64,000 bases of DNA from Sphingobium ummariense RL-3 (GTDB taxonomy: Bacteria > Pseudomonadota > Alphaproteobacteria > Sphingomonadales > Sphingomonadaceae), in NCBI RefSeq assembly GCF_000447205.1, contig NZ_AUWY01000074.1, forward strand, positions 1-64,000, given 5' to 3'. Positions 1 to 8,568 of this stretch are shown piece by piece. The position numbers were made by a program, and so were the translations under genes. The notes beneath the pieces are model-generated. The model searched no databases, was not told the DNA's origin, and was given only the letters and a program-made list of their open reading frames with translations. The first letter of the stretch is position 1, and each line of letters begins with the position of its first letter.

Positions 1-698
1 GGGGCTTCGCGGTGGTCGCCGTGCTGGCGCTGGCAACGGTGACGCTGGTCGGCCTCCATGCGCCGCGCGACCGGGGCGATCCGGCCGCCAGCCCGATGCG
101 CGAGCTGACCGCATTGCAGCGGCCGCAGGTCTGGCTGACGCTGCTGACCGGTGCGATCGGCTTCGGCGGGCTGTTCGCGGTCTACACCTATGTCGCCTCG
201 ACCATGATCGAGGTCACGCATGTATCCGAATCCTATGTGCCGCTGGTGCTGTCGATCTTCGGCGTCGGGCTGACGCTGGGCAACCTCGCCTCCGCATGGC
301 TGGCCGACCGGTCGCTGCCGCGCACCGTGATCGGGCTGCTGCTGTGGAATGTGGTGGTGCTGGCGCTCTTCCCGTTGATGGCGGGCAATCTCTGGACGCT
401 GGCCCTGATCATCTTCCTGATCGGCGCCGGGGGTGGGCTTGGCACGCCGATCCAGGCGCGGCTGATGGACGTGGCGGGCGAGGCGCAGACGCTTGCCGCC
501 GCGCTGCATCACAGCGCCTTCAACATCGCCAATGCGCTGGGGCCGTGGCTGGGCGGGCTATCTATCGCGGCCGGATTTGGCCTGGTGTCGACGGGGTGGA
601 TCGGCAGCGCGCTCGCGCTTGGCGGGCTTGGCGTTTTCCTGCTGTCGCTGGCACTGGAACGGCGCACCGCGCGGCTCGCCGTGGTTCCCTGCGAATAA
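1..698 (+). CDS. MFS drug/sugar efflux transporter, C-terminal part (5' end outside window)
   Basis: The open frame runs in from the left edge (first whole codon at base 3), so the gene start is missing; the GTG at 12 is internal. About 230 residues remain, with six to seven hydrophobic segments. They resemble the second half of a DHA1-type major facilitator (AraJ/YdhP group), which exports sugars or drugs across the inner membrane by proton antiport. Between helices is a loop with a short basic-acidic stretch (WLADRSLPRTVIG) typical of the MFS motif between helices 8 and 9. The gene ends 42 bases before a same-strand gene. Family is fairly clear; substrate cannot be told. Confidence 0.8.
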   Translation, partial: GFAVVAVLALATVTLVGLHAPRDRGDPAASPMRELTALQRPQVWLTLLTGAIGFGGLFAVYTYVASTMIEVTHVSESYVPLVLSIFGVGLTLGNLASAWLADRSLPRTVIGLLLWNVVVLALFPLMAGNLWTLALIIFLIGAGGGLGTPIQARLMDVAGEAQTLAAALHHSAFNIANALGPWLGGLSIAAGFGLVSTGWIGSALALGGLGVFLLSLALERRTARLAVVPCE

Positions 699-740
699 AG
701 CCGCTTTCCGGCCGGCCACGGCACCGGTAAGGCAGCGGGG

Positions 741-1880
741 ATGATGGACGGGACAAGGGAAGAGGCGCTGCGGGTCGCCGCGATGGACGCCTTGAGGCGT
801 GGCGACGCCGTGCTGGCGCGCGCGACGCTGAGGGAGATGGCGGAACCGCCGGCGATGTTGCTGGCGCAGGCCTGCAACCGGGCGGGCGACCTGGACGGCG
901 AGCAGGAGGCGCTGCGCCGCATCCTCGACAACGAGCCGCGCAACTTGCCCGCGCTGCTTGCCATGGGGCAGAACATGCTGCGCCGGGGCGACGAGCGGAC
1001 GGCGGCGGTCTGGTTCCGCTCCGCCCTGGCACAGGCAGCCGCGACCGGCGCGCCGCCCGCGATCCAGCCCCTGCTGGAGCAAGCGCGCGCTCTGGTGGAC
1101 AAGGCGAGCCGCCATTTCGAGGACCATCTGTCGGCCGTGATCGGCGAGGTTTCCGCCCTGCCCCGGCTGCGGCACGCGACCGACCTGATGCTGGACCGGA
1201 CGAGCCTGTACCTGCAGCAGCCAAGCATGTTCTACTTTCCGGGCCTGCCGCAACGCGCCTTCTACGAGCGATCGGAGTTCGCCTGGGTGCCGGAGGTCGA
1301 GGCGATGACCGCCGACATCGCGGCGGAACTGGCGGCGGTGCGCGCCGACGATGCGGATTTCGATCCCTATGTGCAGACGCCGCGGGACCGGCCGGCGCCG
1401 AACAATGCGCTGCGCGACGATCCGTCCTGGGGCGCCTTCTACTTCTGGCAGGGCGGCAGGCGGGTCGAAGACCATGCCGCGCGTTGCCCGGCGGTGATGG
1501 CGGCGCTGGCGAAGGCGCCGATGCCCATCATCGACGCGCGGTCGCCGATGGCGCTGTGGTCGCTGCTGAAGCCGGGGACGCATATCGCGCCGCATCACGG
1601 GCTGCTGAACACCCGGCTGATCTGCCACTTGCCGCTGGTCGTGTCGGAGGAGGGCGCGCTGCGCGTCGGCAGCGAGACGCGGGCGTGGACGCCCGGAGAG
1701 ATGCTGATCTTCGACGACAGCATCGAGCATGAGGCATGGAACCGGGGGACGCGGACGCGCGTGGTGCTGCTGTTCGAGATCTGGCGGCCTGAGATCCGCG
1801 AAGAGGAACGCGAAGCGCTGGCCCGGCTGTTCGAGGCGATCGACCTTTTCGGAGCCGGCGCGGTGGATACGGGCGGATAG
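741..1880 (+). CDS. TPR-containing aspartyl/asparaginyl beta-hydroxylase domain protein
   Basis: 379 residues. The first 110 or so are alanine/leucine/arginine-rich helices resembling tetratricopeptide repeats. The C-terminal half carries the aspartyl/asparaginyl beta-hydroxylase fold, a 2-oxoglutarate/Fe(II) dioxygenase. Visible signature: PGTHIAPHHGLLNTRL near residue 280 and IFDDSIEHEAWN near 325. These supply the two iron-binding histidines and the arginine and asparagine around the 2-oxoglutarate site, matching the human AspH pattern PHxGxxNxRL...FDDSxEHExW. No signal peptide, so cytoplasmic. Start is the first of two adjacent ATGs after a GGCAGCGGGG ribosome site. Target protein or peptide unknown. 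Confidence 0.85.
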   Translation: MMDGTREEALRVAAMDALRRGDAVLARATLREMAEPPAMLLAQACNRAGDLDGEQEALRRILDNEPRNLPALLAMGQNMLRRGDERTAAVWFRSALAQAAATGAPPAIQPLLEQARALVDKASRHFEDHLSAVIGEVSALPRLRHATDLMLDRTSLYLQQPSMFYFPGLPQRAFYERSEFAWVPEVEAMTADIAAELAAVRADDADFDPYVQTPRDRPAPNNALRDDPSWGAFYFWQGGRRVEDHAARCPAVMAALAKAPMPIIDARSPMALWSLLKPGTHIAPHHGLLNTRLICHLPLVVSEEGALRVGSETRAWTPGEMLIFDDSIEHEAWNRGTRTRVVLLFEIWRPEIREEEREALARLFEAIDLFGAGAVDTGG

Positions 1881-1958
1881 GGCTTCCCCTGCCCCGCCGG
1901 TGCCGGTATCAGCGGCGCAAAGGGAGGGGATGACGGGCGCTTTTCATCACGGATCGTC

Positions 1959-2576
1959 ATGCCGCCACTCCCCCCGCCCCCGCCCCGTCCGCACAGCCTG
2001 GCCGAAGACGGCTATGCCATCGCAATCGGTTGCGCCTTCATCGCCATGGGGCTGATGCTGCTGAAGCAGGCCAATCTGGTGACCGGGGGCATGGCCGGGA
2101 TCGCGCTGCTGCTGTCCTACCTGATCCCCTATCCCCCCGCCGCGCTGTTCCTGGCGATCAACATCCCCTTCTTCCTGTTTGCCGGGCGGGCCATGGGTGT
2201 GGCCTTCGGGCTCAAGACCCTGTTCGCCAATATCGCGATCCTGGCGCTGGGCCTCGCCATGCCGATGGCGCTGGAGGTGGCGCGGGTCAGCCCCTTCTTC
2301 GCGGCGCTGTTCGGCGGGTCGATCATCGGCTTCGGCATCCTTGCCATCGCGCGCCATGGCGCGGGCGTCGGCGGGCTGGGCGTGGTTGCGCTGATCCTGC
2401 AGACGCGCAGGGGCTGGAACGCGGGGCGCACGCAGATGGCGGGGGACGCGGTGATCCTGCTCGCGTCGCTGCCGCTGCTCAGCCTCAACCGCTTCGGCCT
2501 GTCGATCCTGTCAGCGGCGGCGATCAACGCGGTGCTGATCGTGAACCACCGGCCGGGGCGGTATATCGGGCATTGA
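1959..2576 (+). CDS. YitT/DUF161-like multi-spanning membrane protein
   Basis: 205 residues. A proline-rich N-terminus (MPPLPPPPPRP) precedes about five or six transmembrane helices, with the motif TGGMAGIALLLSY near residue 45 that recurs in YitT-type membrane proteins. Soluble C-terminal YitT domains are absent, as in the short proteobacterial members. Function of the family is not established; a role in transport has been suggested. Lies 78 bases after the hydroxylase gene on the same strand. ATG at 1959 is preceded by a weak ribosome site, and the proline run is compatible with a true but unstructured start. Confidence 0.75.
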   Translation: MPPLPPPPPRPHSLAEDGYAIAIGCAFIAMGLMLLKQANLVTGGMAGIALLLSYLIPYPPAALFLAINIPFFLFAGRAMGVAFGLKTLFANIAILALGLAMPMALEVARVSPFFAALFGGSIIGFGILAIARHGAGVGGLGVVALILQTRRGWNAGRTQMAGDAVILLASLPLLSLNRFGLSILSAAAINAVLIVNHRPGRYIGH

Positions 2577-2594
2577 TCGGCAGCTCCGCCGCGC

Positions 2595-3125
2595 TCATTC
2601 GCAGAGCGGTTCGTCCCGCGCGTCGCGAGCGCGCAGGGCGGAGGCGGCGTCGTTGCCGATGCGGGGGAAGCTGACGCCCTCGAGCGATCCCCGACCTTCG
2701 CACAGGGCGGCGCATTTCATGTCGACCACGCCGGGCAGCGCCACCTGGTCGCCATCATATTGCGCGACGATGATGCAACGGTCCGCCCGTTCGAAGCTGA
2801 GGATCAGCTTGTCGCCCGCGCGACGCGCATGGCCCCTGCCCCGGCAGTTCTGGTCCTCGCCGAACATTGCCTGCGCACCGAAGCGGAACGCGCCCTTCCC
2901 GTCGGGCATGATGCAGAGCATGTCGCGTCCCGCTTCATGGCTGCGCTGGTAGAGACCGACGGGGGAAGTCCGGCCGGTGTCGGCGATCACGCCGGTTTCT
3001 ATGGCCGCGCGCTCGAGCCCGGACGCGGAGGGAGAAGCGCCGCCGTCCCGCGCGGTCCCGTCCGTGACGGGGCTGCGCTGGCAGGCGGCGAGCAGGAGGA
3101 GGACGGCGAGGCTAGTCCGCCGCAT
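2595..3125 (-). CDS. Small predicted lipoprotein of unknown function
   Basis: 176 residues. N-terminus [16 protein letters not shown] is a textbook lipoprotein signal with lipobox LAAC, so the mature protein should be lipid-anchored at Cys15. The rest contains four further cysteines (around [32 protein letters not shown] and [11 protein letters not shown]) that could form disulfides in the periplasm. Its start overlaps the end of hisI by 14 bases, so the two are probably co-transcribed and translationally coupled. I do not recognise a named family. Confidence 0.75.
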   Translation of the reverse strand: MRRTSLAVLLLLAACQRSPVTDGTARDGGASPSASGLERAAIETGVIADTGRTSPVGLYQRSHEAGRDMLCIMPDGKGAFRFGAQAMFGEDQNCRGRGHARRAGDKLILSFERADRCIIVAQYDGDQVALPGVVDMKCAALCEGRGSLEGVSFPRIGNDAASALRARDARDEPLCE

Positions 3126-3483
3126 CGACCGGCGACAATCCCTCTATCCCGACGCGGCGGTAGAAGCAGGACCGTGCGCCGGTATGGCAGGTGGGCCCGG
3201 CAGGCACCGCCTTCACCCAGACCGCGTCCTGATCGCAGTCGATACGGATGTCGCGCACCTCCAGCATATGGCCGGAGCTTTCACCCTTCTTCCACAGCGC
3301 CTGCCGGCTGCGCGACCAGAAATGCGCGAAGCCCGTGCCGACGGTGAGGGCCAGCGCCTGCGCGTTCATATGCGCGACCATCAGCACATCGCCCTGCTCC
3401 GCATCGGTGACGACGGCGGTCAGCAAGCCATCCGCATCATATTTGGGGTTGAAGGTCAGGCCCTGGTCGCGATCATCGGTCAT
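3112..3483 (-). CDS. hisI: Phosphoribosyl-AMP cyclohydrolase
   Basis: Catalyses the third step of histidine biosynthesis, opening the adenine ring of phosphoribosyl-AMP. From the ATG at 3483 the protein is 124 residues, the usual length for stand-alone HisI. It shows the family pattern [12 protein letters not shown], then [18 protein letters not shown], then [17 protein letters not shown] with the cysteines that bind zinc. The frame stays open upstream to 3570, but that extension ([15 protein letters not shown]...) has no counterpart in the family, so the internal ATG is preferred. Other his genes are not in the window. It overlaps a small lipoprotein gene. Confidence 0.95.
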   Translation of the reverse strand: MTDDRDQGLTFNPKYDADGLLTAVVTDAEQGDVLMVAHMNAQALALTVGTGFAHFWSRSRQALWKKGESSGHMLEVRDIRIDCDQDAVWVKAVPAGPTCHTGARSCFYRRVGIEGLSPVDAAD

Positions 3484-3691
3484 GGCGGTCGCTATAGAGG
3501 GCAAAGCGGGTTCTGCGAAGTCCCCGCCGCCCCGAGGAAGCCCGTGCGCTTTTTTGCCATGCTGTTGCATCTTTGCGACAACTGCGCGTCAATCGCGCTT
3601 GCCCTTGCCCACGCCGCTGCATAGCGTCCCGCGCAATCCAGAAGAAAGAAAAGCGGAGCGGATGCAGGGCCATCATCAAAGGGGCTCTTCC

Positions 3692-5968
3692 ATGTCGTTG
3701 AACATTATTGCACATTCCGTTTCGCGAAGCGCCCTGGCGCTCTCGCTCGCCGCGCTGACGCAGATCGCGCCGGGCGCCACCCATGCCCAGACCGCGCCGG
3801 TCGAAGCCGAGGGGTTGGGCGACATCGTCGTCACCGCGTCGCGCCGGGAAGAACTGGCCAAGGACGTGCCGGTCGCCGTCACCGCGATCGCGGGAGACGA
3901 GCTCGACACGCTGAATAGCAGCGGTCTCGACATCCGCTTCCTCGCCGCGCGCACGCCGAGCCTGCAGGTCGAAAGCTCCTTCGGCCGCACCTTCCCGCGC
4001 TTCTATATCCGGGGCCTGGGCAACACCGATTTCGATCCCAACGCGGCGCAGCCCGTCTCCGTCGTCTATGACGACGTCGCGCTGGAAAATCCCATGCTGA
4101 AGTCCTTCCCGGTCTTCGACCTGGCCAGCGTCGAAGTGCTTCGCGGGCCGCAGGGCACGCTGTTCGGCCGCAATACTCCGGCGGGCGTCATCAAGCTGAG
4201 CTCCGCCGCGCCGACCGATCATTTCACCGGCTATGCCAGCGCATCCTGGGCGACGTACAACACCGTCAACCTGGAAGGCGCGCTGAGCGGGCCGATCGGC
4301 GACGGCTGGTCGTTCCGCCTTTCGGGCCTGCTGCAGCGGCGCGATGACTGGGTGAAGAACGACGCCACGAACGGCTTCGCCAATGACGAGCTGGAAGGCT
4401 ATCGCGATGCCGCCGGCCGGTTCCAGATCGCCTATGAATCGGGCGAGTTCAAGGCAGTACTGAACGCCCATTATCGCGACCTCGACGGCAGCCCGCGCGT
4501 ATTCCGCGCCAATATCTTCCAGCCGGGCAGCAACCATTTCGTCGAAGGATTCGACAAGGATCATGTCAGCCTGGACGGCTATACCAGCCAGTCGCTGGAA
4601 CAGGGCGGCGGCAGCCTGCGCATGCAGGTCCATCTCGACGGGCTGGGCACGGTGTTCTGGACCACCGGCTTCGAGAAGGCGAAGGTGGAGAGCACCGGCG
4701 ATATCGACGGCGGATCCTGCTATCCCTATACCGGCTGCACAGCGGGCGCGATCAACGTCGGCAGCTTCGACGTCAACACCGGCGGCGTGACCCGGCCGGA
4801 GGAATTCAGCCAGGAAATCCGCTTTGCCACCGACGACATGAACGGCGTGCGCATCCAGGGCGGCGGCTATTTCTTCCATCAGCGGCTGAAATATTCCGAA
4901 TATGCCTATGACCTGGGCGGTGCGCGGATCAGCAGCATCCTGCACAACAACACCAACGAGAATTTCGGCCTGTTCCTGTCCGGCGAGGCAAAGGTGACGC
5001 CGGAGCTGACGCTGCGCGGCGGCCTGCGCTATTCGCATGACGACAAGCGCGACACGATCACGCTCGACCCGGCGCTGGCCGCGAGCAGCATCGCGTCGCA
5101 GCTGATCGGCGTGACGCTGCCGCTCAGCAACACGGCGCAGGGCAACAACGTGTCCTGGGACGCGAGCGCGACCTATGCCATCAGCCCACAGGTAAACGTC
5201 TATGCCCGCGTCGCGACCGGCTATCTCGGCCCGGCAATCCAGGATCGCGTCACCTTCTTCAGCGTGCCTTCGGTCGCGAAGAAGCAGACGACGATCTCCT
5301 ATGAAGCCGGCGTCAAGGGCGCCTTTTCCGACACGCTCCGCTTTGACCTGACCGGCTATTATTACCAGACCGACGATCTGCAGCTTACCGCCGTGGGCGG
5401 CGTGGGCAATTCGGCGCGGCTGATCAACGTCGACAAGGCGGTGGGTTACGGCCTGGAGGCCGAGTTCGAGGCGCAACCGATCCCGCAGCTGACCTTCACT
5501 GCGGGCGGCAGCTACAACTTCACCGAGATTCGCGACGATGCCGCCTTCGTGGCGACCTGCGGATCGGGCATGTGCACGCCGACCGGGCGGACCTTCGTCG
5601 ACGGCGGGACGACCTATGCCTATCTGGATGGCGAGGACCTGCCGCAGGCGCCGCGCTATGTCGCCAATGCGACGCTGCGCTACGGCATTCCGGTCGGCGA
5701 TGCGGGCGAAATCTTCGCCTATACCGACTGGGCCTATCGCAGCAGCATCAAATATTTCCTCTATTCGGCCAAGGAGTTCCGCGGCCGGGCGCTGTTGGAG
5801 GGCGGCCTGAAGATCGGCTACAAGTCTAACCACGGCTATGAGGTGGCGGCGTTCGCCCGCAACATCACCAACCAGATCCGGTCGATCAGCGCGATCGACT
5901 TCAACAACCTGACGGGCATGATCAACGAGCCCCGGATCATCGGCGGGTCGTTCAAGGCAAGCTTCTGA
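3692..5968 (+). CDS. TonB-dependent outer-membrane receptor
   Basis: About 758 residues from the ATG at 3692. Signal peptide ends in THAQ-TA; the mature N-terminus carries a TonB-box-like stretch DIVVTASRREE. The plug domain has VEVLRGPQGTLFGRNTPAGVI near residue 150. The rest is beta-barrel, with aromatic/glycine-rich strands ending in the phenylalanine expected for barrel insertion (KASF). Sphingomonads use such receptors to import glycans, aromatics or metal chelates. No STN domain, so direct surface signalling is unlikely. An upstream ATG at 3662 in frame would add ten residues before the signal peptide and is less likely. Stands alone; substrate unknown. Confidence 0.92.
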   Translation: MSLNIIAHSVSRSALALSLAALTQIAPGATHAQTAPVEAEGLGDIVVTASRREELAKDVPVAVTAIAGDELDTLNSSGLDIRFLAARTPSLQVESSFGRTFPRFYIRGLGNTDFDPNAAQPVSVVYDDVALENPMLKSFPVFDLASVEVLRGPQGTLFGRNTPAGVIKLSSAAPTDHFTGYASASWATYNTVNLEGALSGPIGDGWSFRLSGLLQRRDDWVKNDATNGFANDELEGYRDAAGRFQIAYESGEFKAVLNAHYRDLDGSPRVFRANIFQPGSNHFVEGFDKDHVSLDGYTSQSLEQGGGSLRMQVHLDGLGTVFWTTGFEKAKVESTGDIDGGSCYPYTGCTAGAINVGSFDVNTGGVTRPEEFSQEIRFATDDMNGVRIQGGGYFFHQRLKYSEYAYDLGGARISSILHNNTNENFGLFLSGEAKVTPELTLRGGLRYSHDDKRDTITLDPALAASSIASQLIGVTLPLSNTAQGNNVSWDASATYAISPQVNVYARVATGYLGPAIQDRVTFFSVPSVAKKQTTISYEAGVKGAFSDTLRFDLTGYYYQTDDLQLTAVGGVGNSARLINVDKAVGYGLEAEFEAQPIPQLTFTAGGSYNFTEIRDDAAFVATCGSGMCTPTGRTFVDGGTTYAYLDGEDLPQAPRYVANATLRYGIPVGDAGEIFAYTDWAYRSSIKYFLYSAKEFRGRALLEGGLKIGYKSNHGYEVAAFARNITNQIRSISAIDFNNLTGMINEPRIIGGSFKASF

Positions 5969-5987
5969 TTCGGTCCGAGGTTTTGGG

Positions 5988-6010
5988 CGGCGGTCCATTC
6001 TGGGCCGCCG
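5988..6010 (+). terminator. Weak hairpin after TonB receptor gene
   Basis: Arms CGGCGG (5988-5993) and CCGCCG (6005-6010) with an 11-base loop lie 20 bases after the receptor stop codon. There is almost no T-run after it, so it is at most a weak terminator. Confidence 0.3.
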
Positions 6011-6038
6011 TTCAGGATGGCCTTTGGCTATTCGCGCA

Positions 6039-6148
6039 TCCTCCCCTGTAAGGGGGGGCACGCATGGTGGAAGGGTGTCGCGCTCTCGATAGCGGGACAC
6101 CCACCGTCAGGCGCTACGCGCCTGCCACCTCCCCTGCCAGGGGAGGAT
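6039..6148. repeat. ~110-bp palindromic interspersed repeat, copy A
   Basis: Starts TCCTCCCCTGTAAGGGG and ends in CCCCTGCCAGGGGAGGA, so the two ends are complementary, with an internal hairpin CAGGCGC-TAC-GCGCCTG at 6108-6124. The reverse complement of 60372-60487 aligns with it end to end with mismatches and small gaps. Non-coding; looks like a REP/MITE-type chromosomal repeat. Confidence 0.75.
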
Positions 6149-6210
6149 GAAAGAATGGGTTCTGGGAGCCACCATCAAAGGGCATCGCACCGAGGTCGCA
6201 TCAAGGAATT

Positions 6211-6286
6211 TGGTGGAGCCTAGCGGGATCGAACCGCTGACCTCCTGCATGCCATGCAGGCGCTCTCCCAGCTGAGCTAAGGCCCC
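6211..6286 (-). tRNA. tRNA-Ala (GGC), first copy
   Basis: 76 bases on the minus strand, from GGGGCCT acceptor to an encoded CCA end. D-arm TAGCTCAGCTGGGAGAGC, anticodon loop ATGGCAT flanked by CCTGC/GCAGG gives anticodon GGC, and the T-arm reads GCGGTTCGATCCCGC. Identical to the copy at 6336-6411, 49 bases upstream in the direction of transcription. Confidence 0.96.
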
Positions 6287-6335
6287 ATCCTGCCGCGCGG
6301 AAAGCCGGCGCCGGCTGATCGGATATCGATGTGGA

Positions 6336-6411
6336 TGGTGGAGCCTAGCGGGATCGAACCGCTGACCTCCTGCATGCCATGCAGGCGCTCTCCCAGCTGA
6401 GCTAAGGCCCC
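6336..6411 (-). tRNA. tRNA-Ala (GGC), second identical copy
   Basis: Same 76-base sequence as 6211-6286, with anticodon GGC and an encoded CCA end. The pair probably forms one short transcription unit on the minus strand, possibly reading on from the TIGR02300 gene upstream. Confidence 0.96.
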
Positions 6412-6424
6412 GTGTCCATCAAGT

Positions 6425-6448
6425 GGCGCCGCCTTGGGCAGCGGCGCC
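6425..6448 (-). terminator. Perfect 8-bp hairpin
   Basis: Arms GGCGCCGC and GCGGCGCC flank an 8-base loop between the TIGR02300 gene and the tRNA genes. There is no T-run, so termination is uncertain; it may instead be a processing structure. Confidence 0.35.
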
Positions 6449-6450
6449 GT

Positions 6451-6482
6451 GGGAGCGCTGCGTCTAGTGCGCAGCGACTCCC
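6451..6482 (-). terminator. Long hairpin downstream of the TIGR02300 gene
   Basis: GGGAG-CGCTGCG pairs with CGCAGCG-A-CTCCC (12 pairs, one bulged A, 7-base loop). It starts 22 bases past the stop codon of the acidic zinc-ribbon gene. Strong stem but no U-tract on either side. Confidence 0.4.
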
Positions 6483-6503
6483 TTGGCAAGTGCAAAAATC
6501 GGA

Positions 6504-6839
6504 CTAGCTGTCGTCGCCTTCGTCGTCGCCGCCGGCGTCGACGCCCAGGTCGTCGTCGCCGCCCAGATCGACGTCATTGTCCGGCGAATCGCCGTCGTCA
6601 TCGACGTCCAGATCCAGATCCAGATCGTCGTCCGCCGTCTCCAGCTCGCCGTCCGCGGTCTCGATGACCTTCTTGGGCGCTTCCTCATAGGGGAGCGGCT
6701 GCTTCGACTTGAGCACCGGCTCCGGCTCCCAGGCCGTGCCGCAATTGATGCAGGTCACCGGGTCGTCCTTGCCCAGGTCGTAGAAGCGCGTGGCGCATTT
6801 CGGGCAGGTACGCTTCGTGCCCCATTCAGCCTTGACCAT
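6504..6839 (-). CDS. TIGR02300 (FYDLN acid) family zinc-ribbon protein
   Basis: 111 residues. The N-terminal half is a zinc ribbon: CPKCATRFYDLGKDDPVTCINC near residues 12-33, including the FYDL signature that names the family. The C-terminal half is almost pure Asp/Gly/Glu (for example LDLDLDVDDDGDSP), giving a very acidic disordered tail coded by GTC/GAC-rich repeats. The family is widespread in alphaproteobacteria; its function is not known, though zinc ribbon plus acid tail suggests a nucleic-acid or protein adaptor. It lies head to head with aroA. Confidence 0.9.
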   Translation of the reverse strand: MVKAEWGTKRTCPKCATRFYDLGKDDPVTCINCGTAWEPEPVLKSKQPLPYEEAPKKVIETADGELETADDDLDLDLDVDDDGDSPDNDVDLGGDDDLGVDAGGDDEGDDS

Positions 6840-6979
6840 GTCCGGCCTTGTCCTTCTCGACTAACAAACAGAAATCACGCGGCGCGACAGGGTCGCCCGC
6901 GAAGCGTCGGGCGCCTTGCCATAGCGCAGCCGCGCTGTCAAAAGCCGCACGCATTTTTTGTTCCCGCACCGGATAAACC

Positions 6980-8320
6980 GTGACCGCTCATTCCGATCAG
7001 CCCGAGCCCATGACCTTCACCCCCGCCCCTCCTTTGTCGGGTCATGCCGCGGTGCCGGGTGATAAGAGCATATCCCACCGTTCGCTGATGCTGTCCGCGC
7101 TCGCCGTGGGCGAAAGCCGGGTCGAAGGGCTGCTGGAGGGCGAGGATGTTCTCGCCACCGCCGCGGCGATGCGCGCCATGGGCGCCGACATCGAGCGCGA
7201 CGCGGACGGGATCTGGCATGTCCATGGCGTCGGCGTGGGGGGGCTGCTCCAGCCGCAGACGGCGCTCGACATGGGCAATAGCGGCACCTCCACCCGGTTG
7301 CTGATGGGCCTGGTCGCCAGCCATGCCATCACCGCGACCTTCACGGGCGACGCATCGCTGAGCAAGCGGCCGATGGCGCGCGTGACCGAGCCGCTGTCGC
7401 GGATGGGAGCGAGCTTCACGGCGAGCCCGGGCGATCGCCTGCCGCTTACCATGCGCGGCGCCTGCCCGGCGGTTCCGCTCGACTATCGCCTGCCGGTCGC
7501 GTCGGCACAGGTGAAGTCGGCCATCCTGCTAGCCGGGCTCAACGCGCCCGGGATCACCCGCATCGTCGAGCCGGTGCCGACGCGAGACCATAGCGAGCGG
7601 ATGCTGAAGGGCTTCGGCGCGGAACTGGAAGTGGCAGTCGAGGGGGATGGAACGCGGATCATCACCCTGACGGGCGAAGCCGAGCTCAAGCCGCAGTCGA
7701 TCATCGTGCCGGGCGACCCCTCCTCCGCCGCCTTCCCGATGGTGGCGGCGCTGCTGGTGCCGGGATCGCGCGTCACCATCGCCAATGTGGGGTTGAACAC
7801 CACCCGTGCCGGCCTGATCGACCTGTTGCGGGAGATGGGCGGCGACATCGTGGTGGAAAACCCCCGCGAGGTGGGCGGCGAGCCGGTCGGCGACCTGCTC
7901 GTTACCGCCTCCGCCTTGAAGGGCGTGGAGCCCGATCCCGCCCGCGCGCCCAGCATGATCGACGAATATCCGGTCGCCTTCGTTGCCGCCGCGCTGGCCG
8001 AGGGACGCAGCATATTCCGCGGGCTGGAGGAACTGCGCGTCAAGGAATCGGACCGCATCGCCACCATGGCGGCGGGCCTGCGCGCCATCGGCGTTGCGGT
8101 CGAGGAACTGGAGGACGGCATCGTCATCGAAGGCAGCGGCGGCGCCCCACTGGCCGGTGGAGGGCCGGTCGCGACGAAGCTGGACCACCGGATCGCGATG
8201 AGCTTCGCCGTCGCCGGCCTGGTTTCGCGGGATGGCGTGACGATCGACGACATGCGTCCTGTAGCGACCAGCTTCCCCGGCTTCACCGCCCTGCTGCGGT
8301 CGCTGGGCGCGTTGCCGTGA
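6980..8320 (+). CDS. aroA: 3-phosphoshikimate 1-carboxyvinyltransferase (EPSP synthase, class II type)
   Basis: 446 residues from GTG 6980; an ATG at 7010 (MTFTPAPP) is a possible alternative. Joins phosphoenolpyruvate to shikimate-3-phosphate in chorismate synthesis, in the cytoplasm. Motifs: GDKSISHRS near residue 32, [12 protein letters not shown] near 97, SAQVKSA near 175, DEYPVAF near 327 and KESDR near 355. Overall closeness to the CP4-type class II enzymes is evident ([21 protein letters not shown]). At the position where CP4 has alanine (GNAAT) this protein has glycine (GNSGT). First gene of the conserved run aroA, small membrane protein, cmk, rpsA, ihfB. Confidence 0.96.
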   Translation: MTAHSDQPEPMTFTPAPPLSGHAAVPGDKSISHRSLMLSALAVGESRVEGLLEGEDVLATAAAMRAMGADIERDADGIWHVHGVGVGGLLQPQTALDMGNSGTSTRLLMGLVASHAITATFTGDASLSKRPMARVTEPLSRMGASFTASPGDRLPLTMRGACPAVPLDYRLPVASAQVKSAILLAGLNAPGITRIVEPVPTRDHSERMLKGFGAELEVAVEGDGTRIITLTGEAELKPQSIIVPGDPSSAAFPMVAALLVPGSRVTIANVGLNTTRAGLIDLLREMGGDIVVENPREVGGEPVGDLLVTASALKGVEPDPARAPSMIDEYPVAFVAAALAEGRSIFRGLEELRVKESDRIATMAAGLRAIGVAVEELEDGIVIEGSGGAPLAGGGPVATKLDHRIAMSFAVAGLVSRDGVTIDDMRPVATSFPGFTALLRSLGALP

Positions 8321-8568
8321 CGCTGGATCTGGCCAATATCGTCGGCCTGGTCGGCAGCGCATTGATGATGATCGCCTATGCCTACAGCAACATGGCACAC
8401 ACGATCAACTTCACGCTGTTCAATTTGCTGAACCTCGTCGGATCGCTGCTGCTGATCGGATCGCTGACGGTTCATTTCAACATAGCGTCGATGGCGCTGG
8501 AGATCGTCTGGGCGGCGATCGCCTTGTTCGGGCTCGCCAAGGCGGCGTGGAAAGGGAAGGCATCCTGA
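8317..8568 (+). CDS. Small three-helix membrane protein
   Basis: 83 residues with three hydrophobic segments (near residues 5-22, 30-50 and 55-75) and a basic C-terminus. Its GTG start overlaps the aroA stop by four bases (GTGA) and its own stop overlaps the cmk start (TGATG), so it is translationally coupled on both sides. It resembles the small CBU_0592-type membrane proteins. Function unknown; position between aroA and cmk suggests only co-expression. Confidence 0.8.
   Translation: MTLDLANIVGLVGSALMMIAYAYSNMAHTINFTLFNLLNLVGSLLLIGSLTVHFNIASMALEIVWAAIALFGLAKAAWKGKAS

Noticed and set aside
3473-6100. 875-codon minus-strand open frame
   Set aside because: Lies antisense to a complete TonB receptor and reads as low-complexity Arg/Ala/Asp; a by-product of high third-position G+C.
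6980-8320. Natural herbicide-tolerant EPSP synthase
   Set aside because: The CP4 alanine position is glycine, so tolerance cannot be claimed from class membership.
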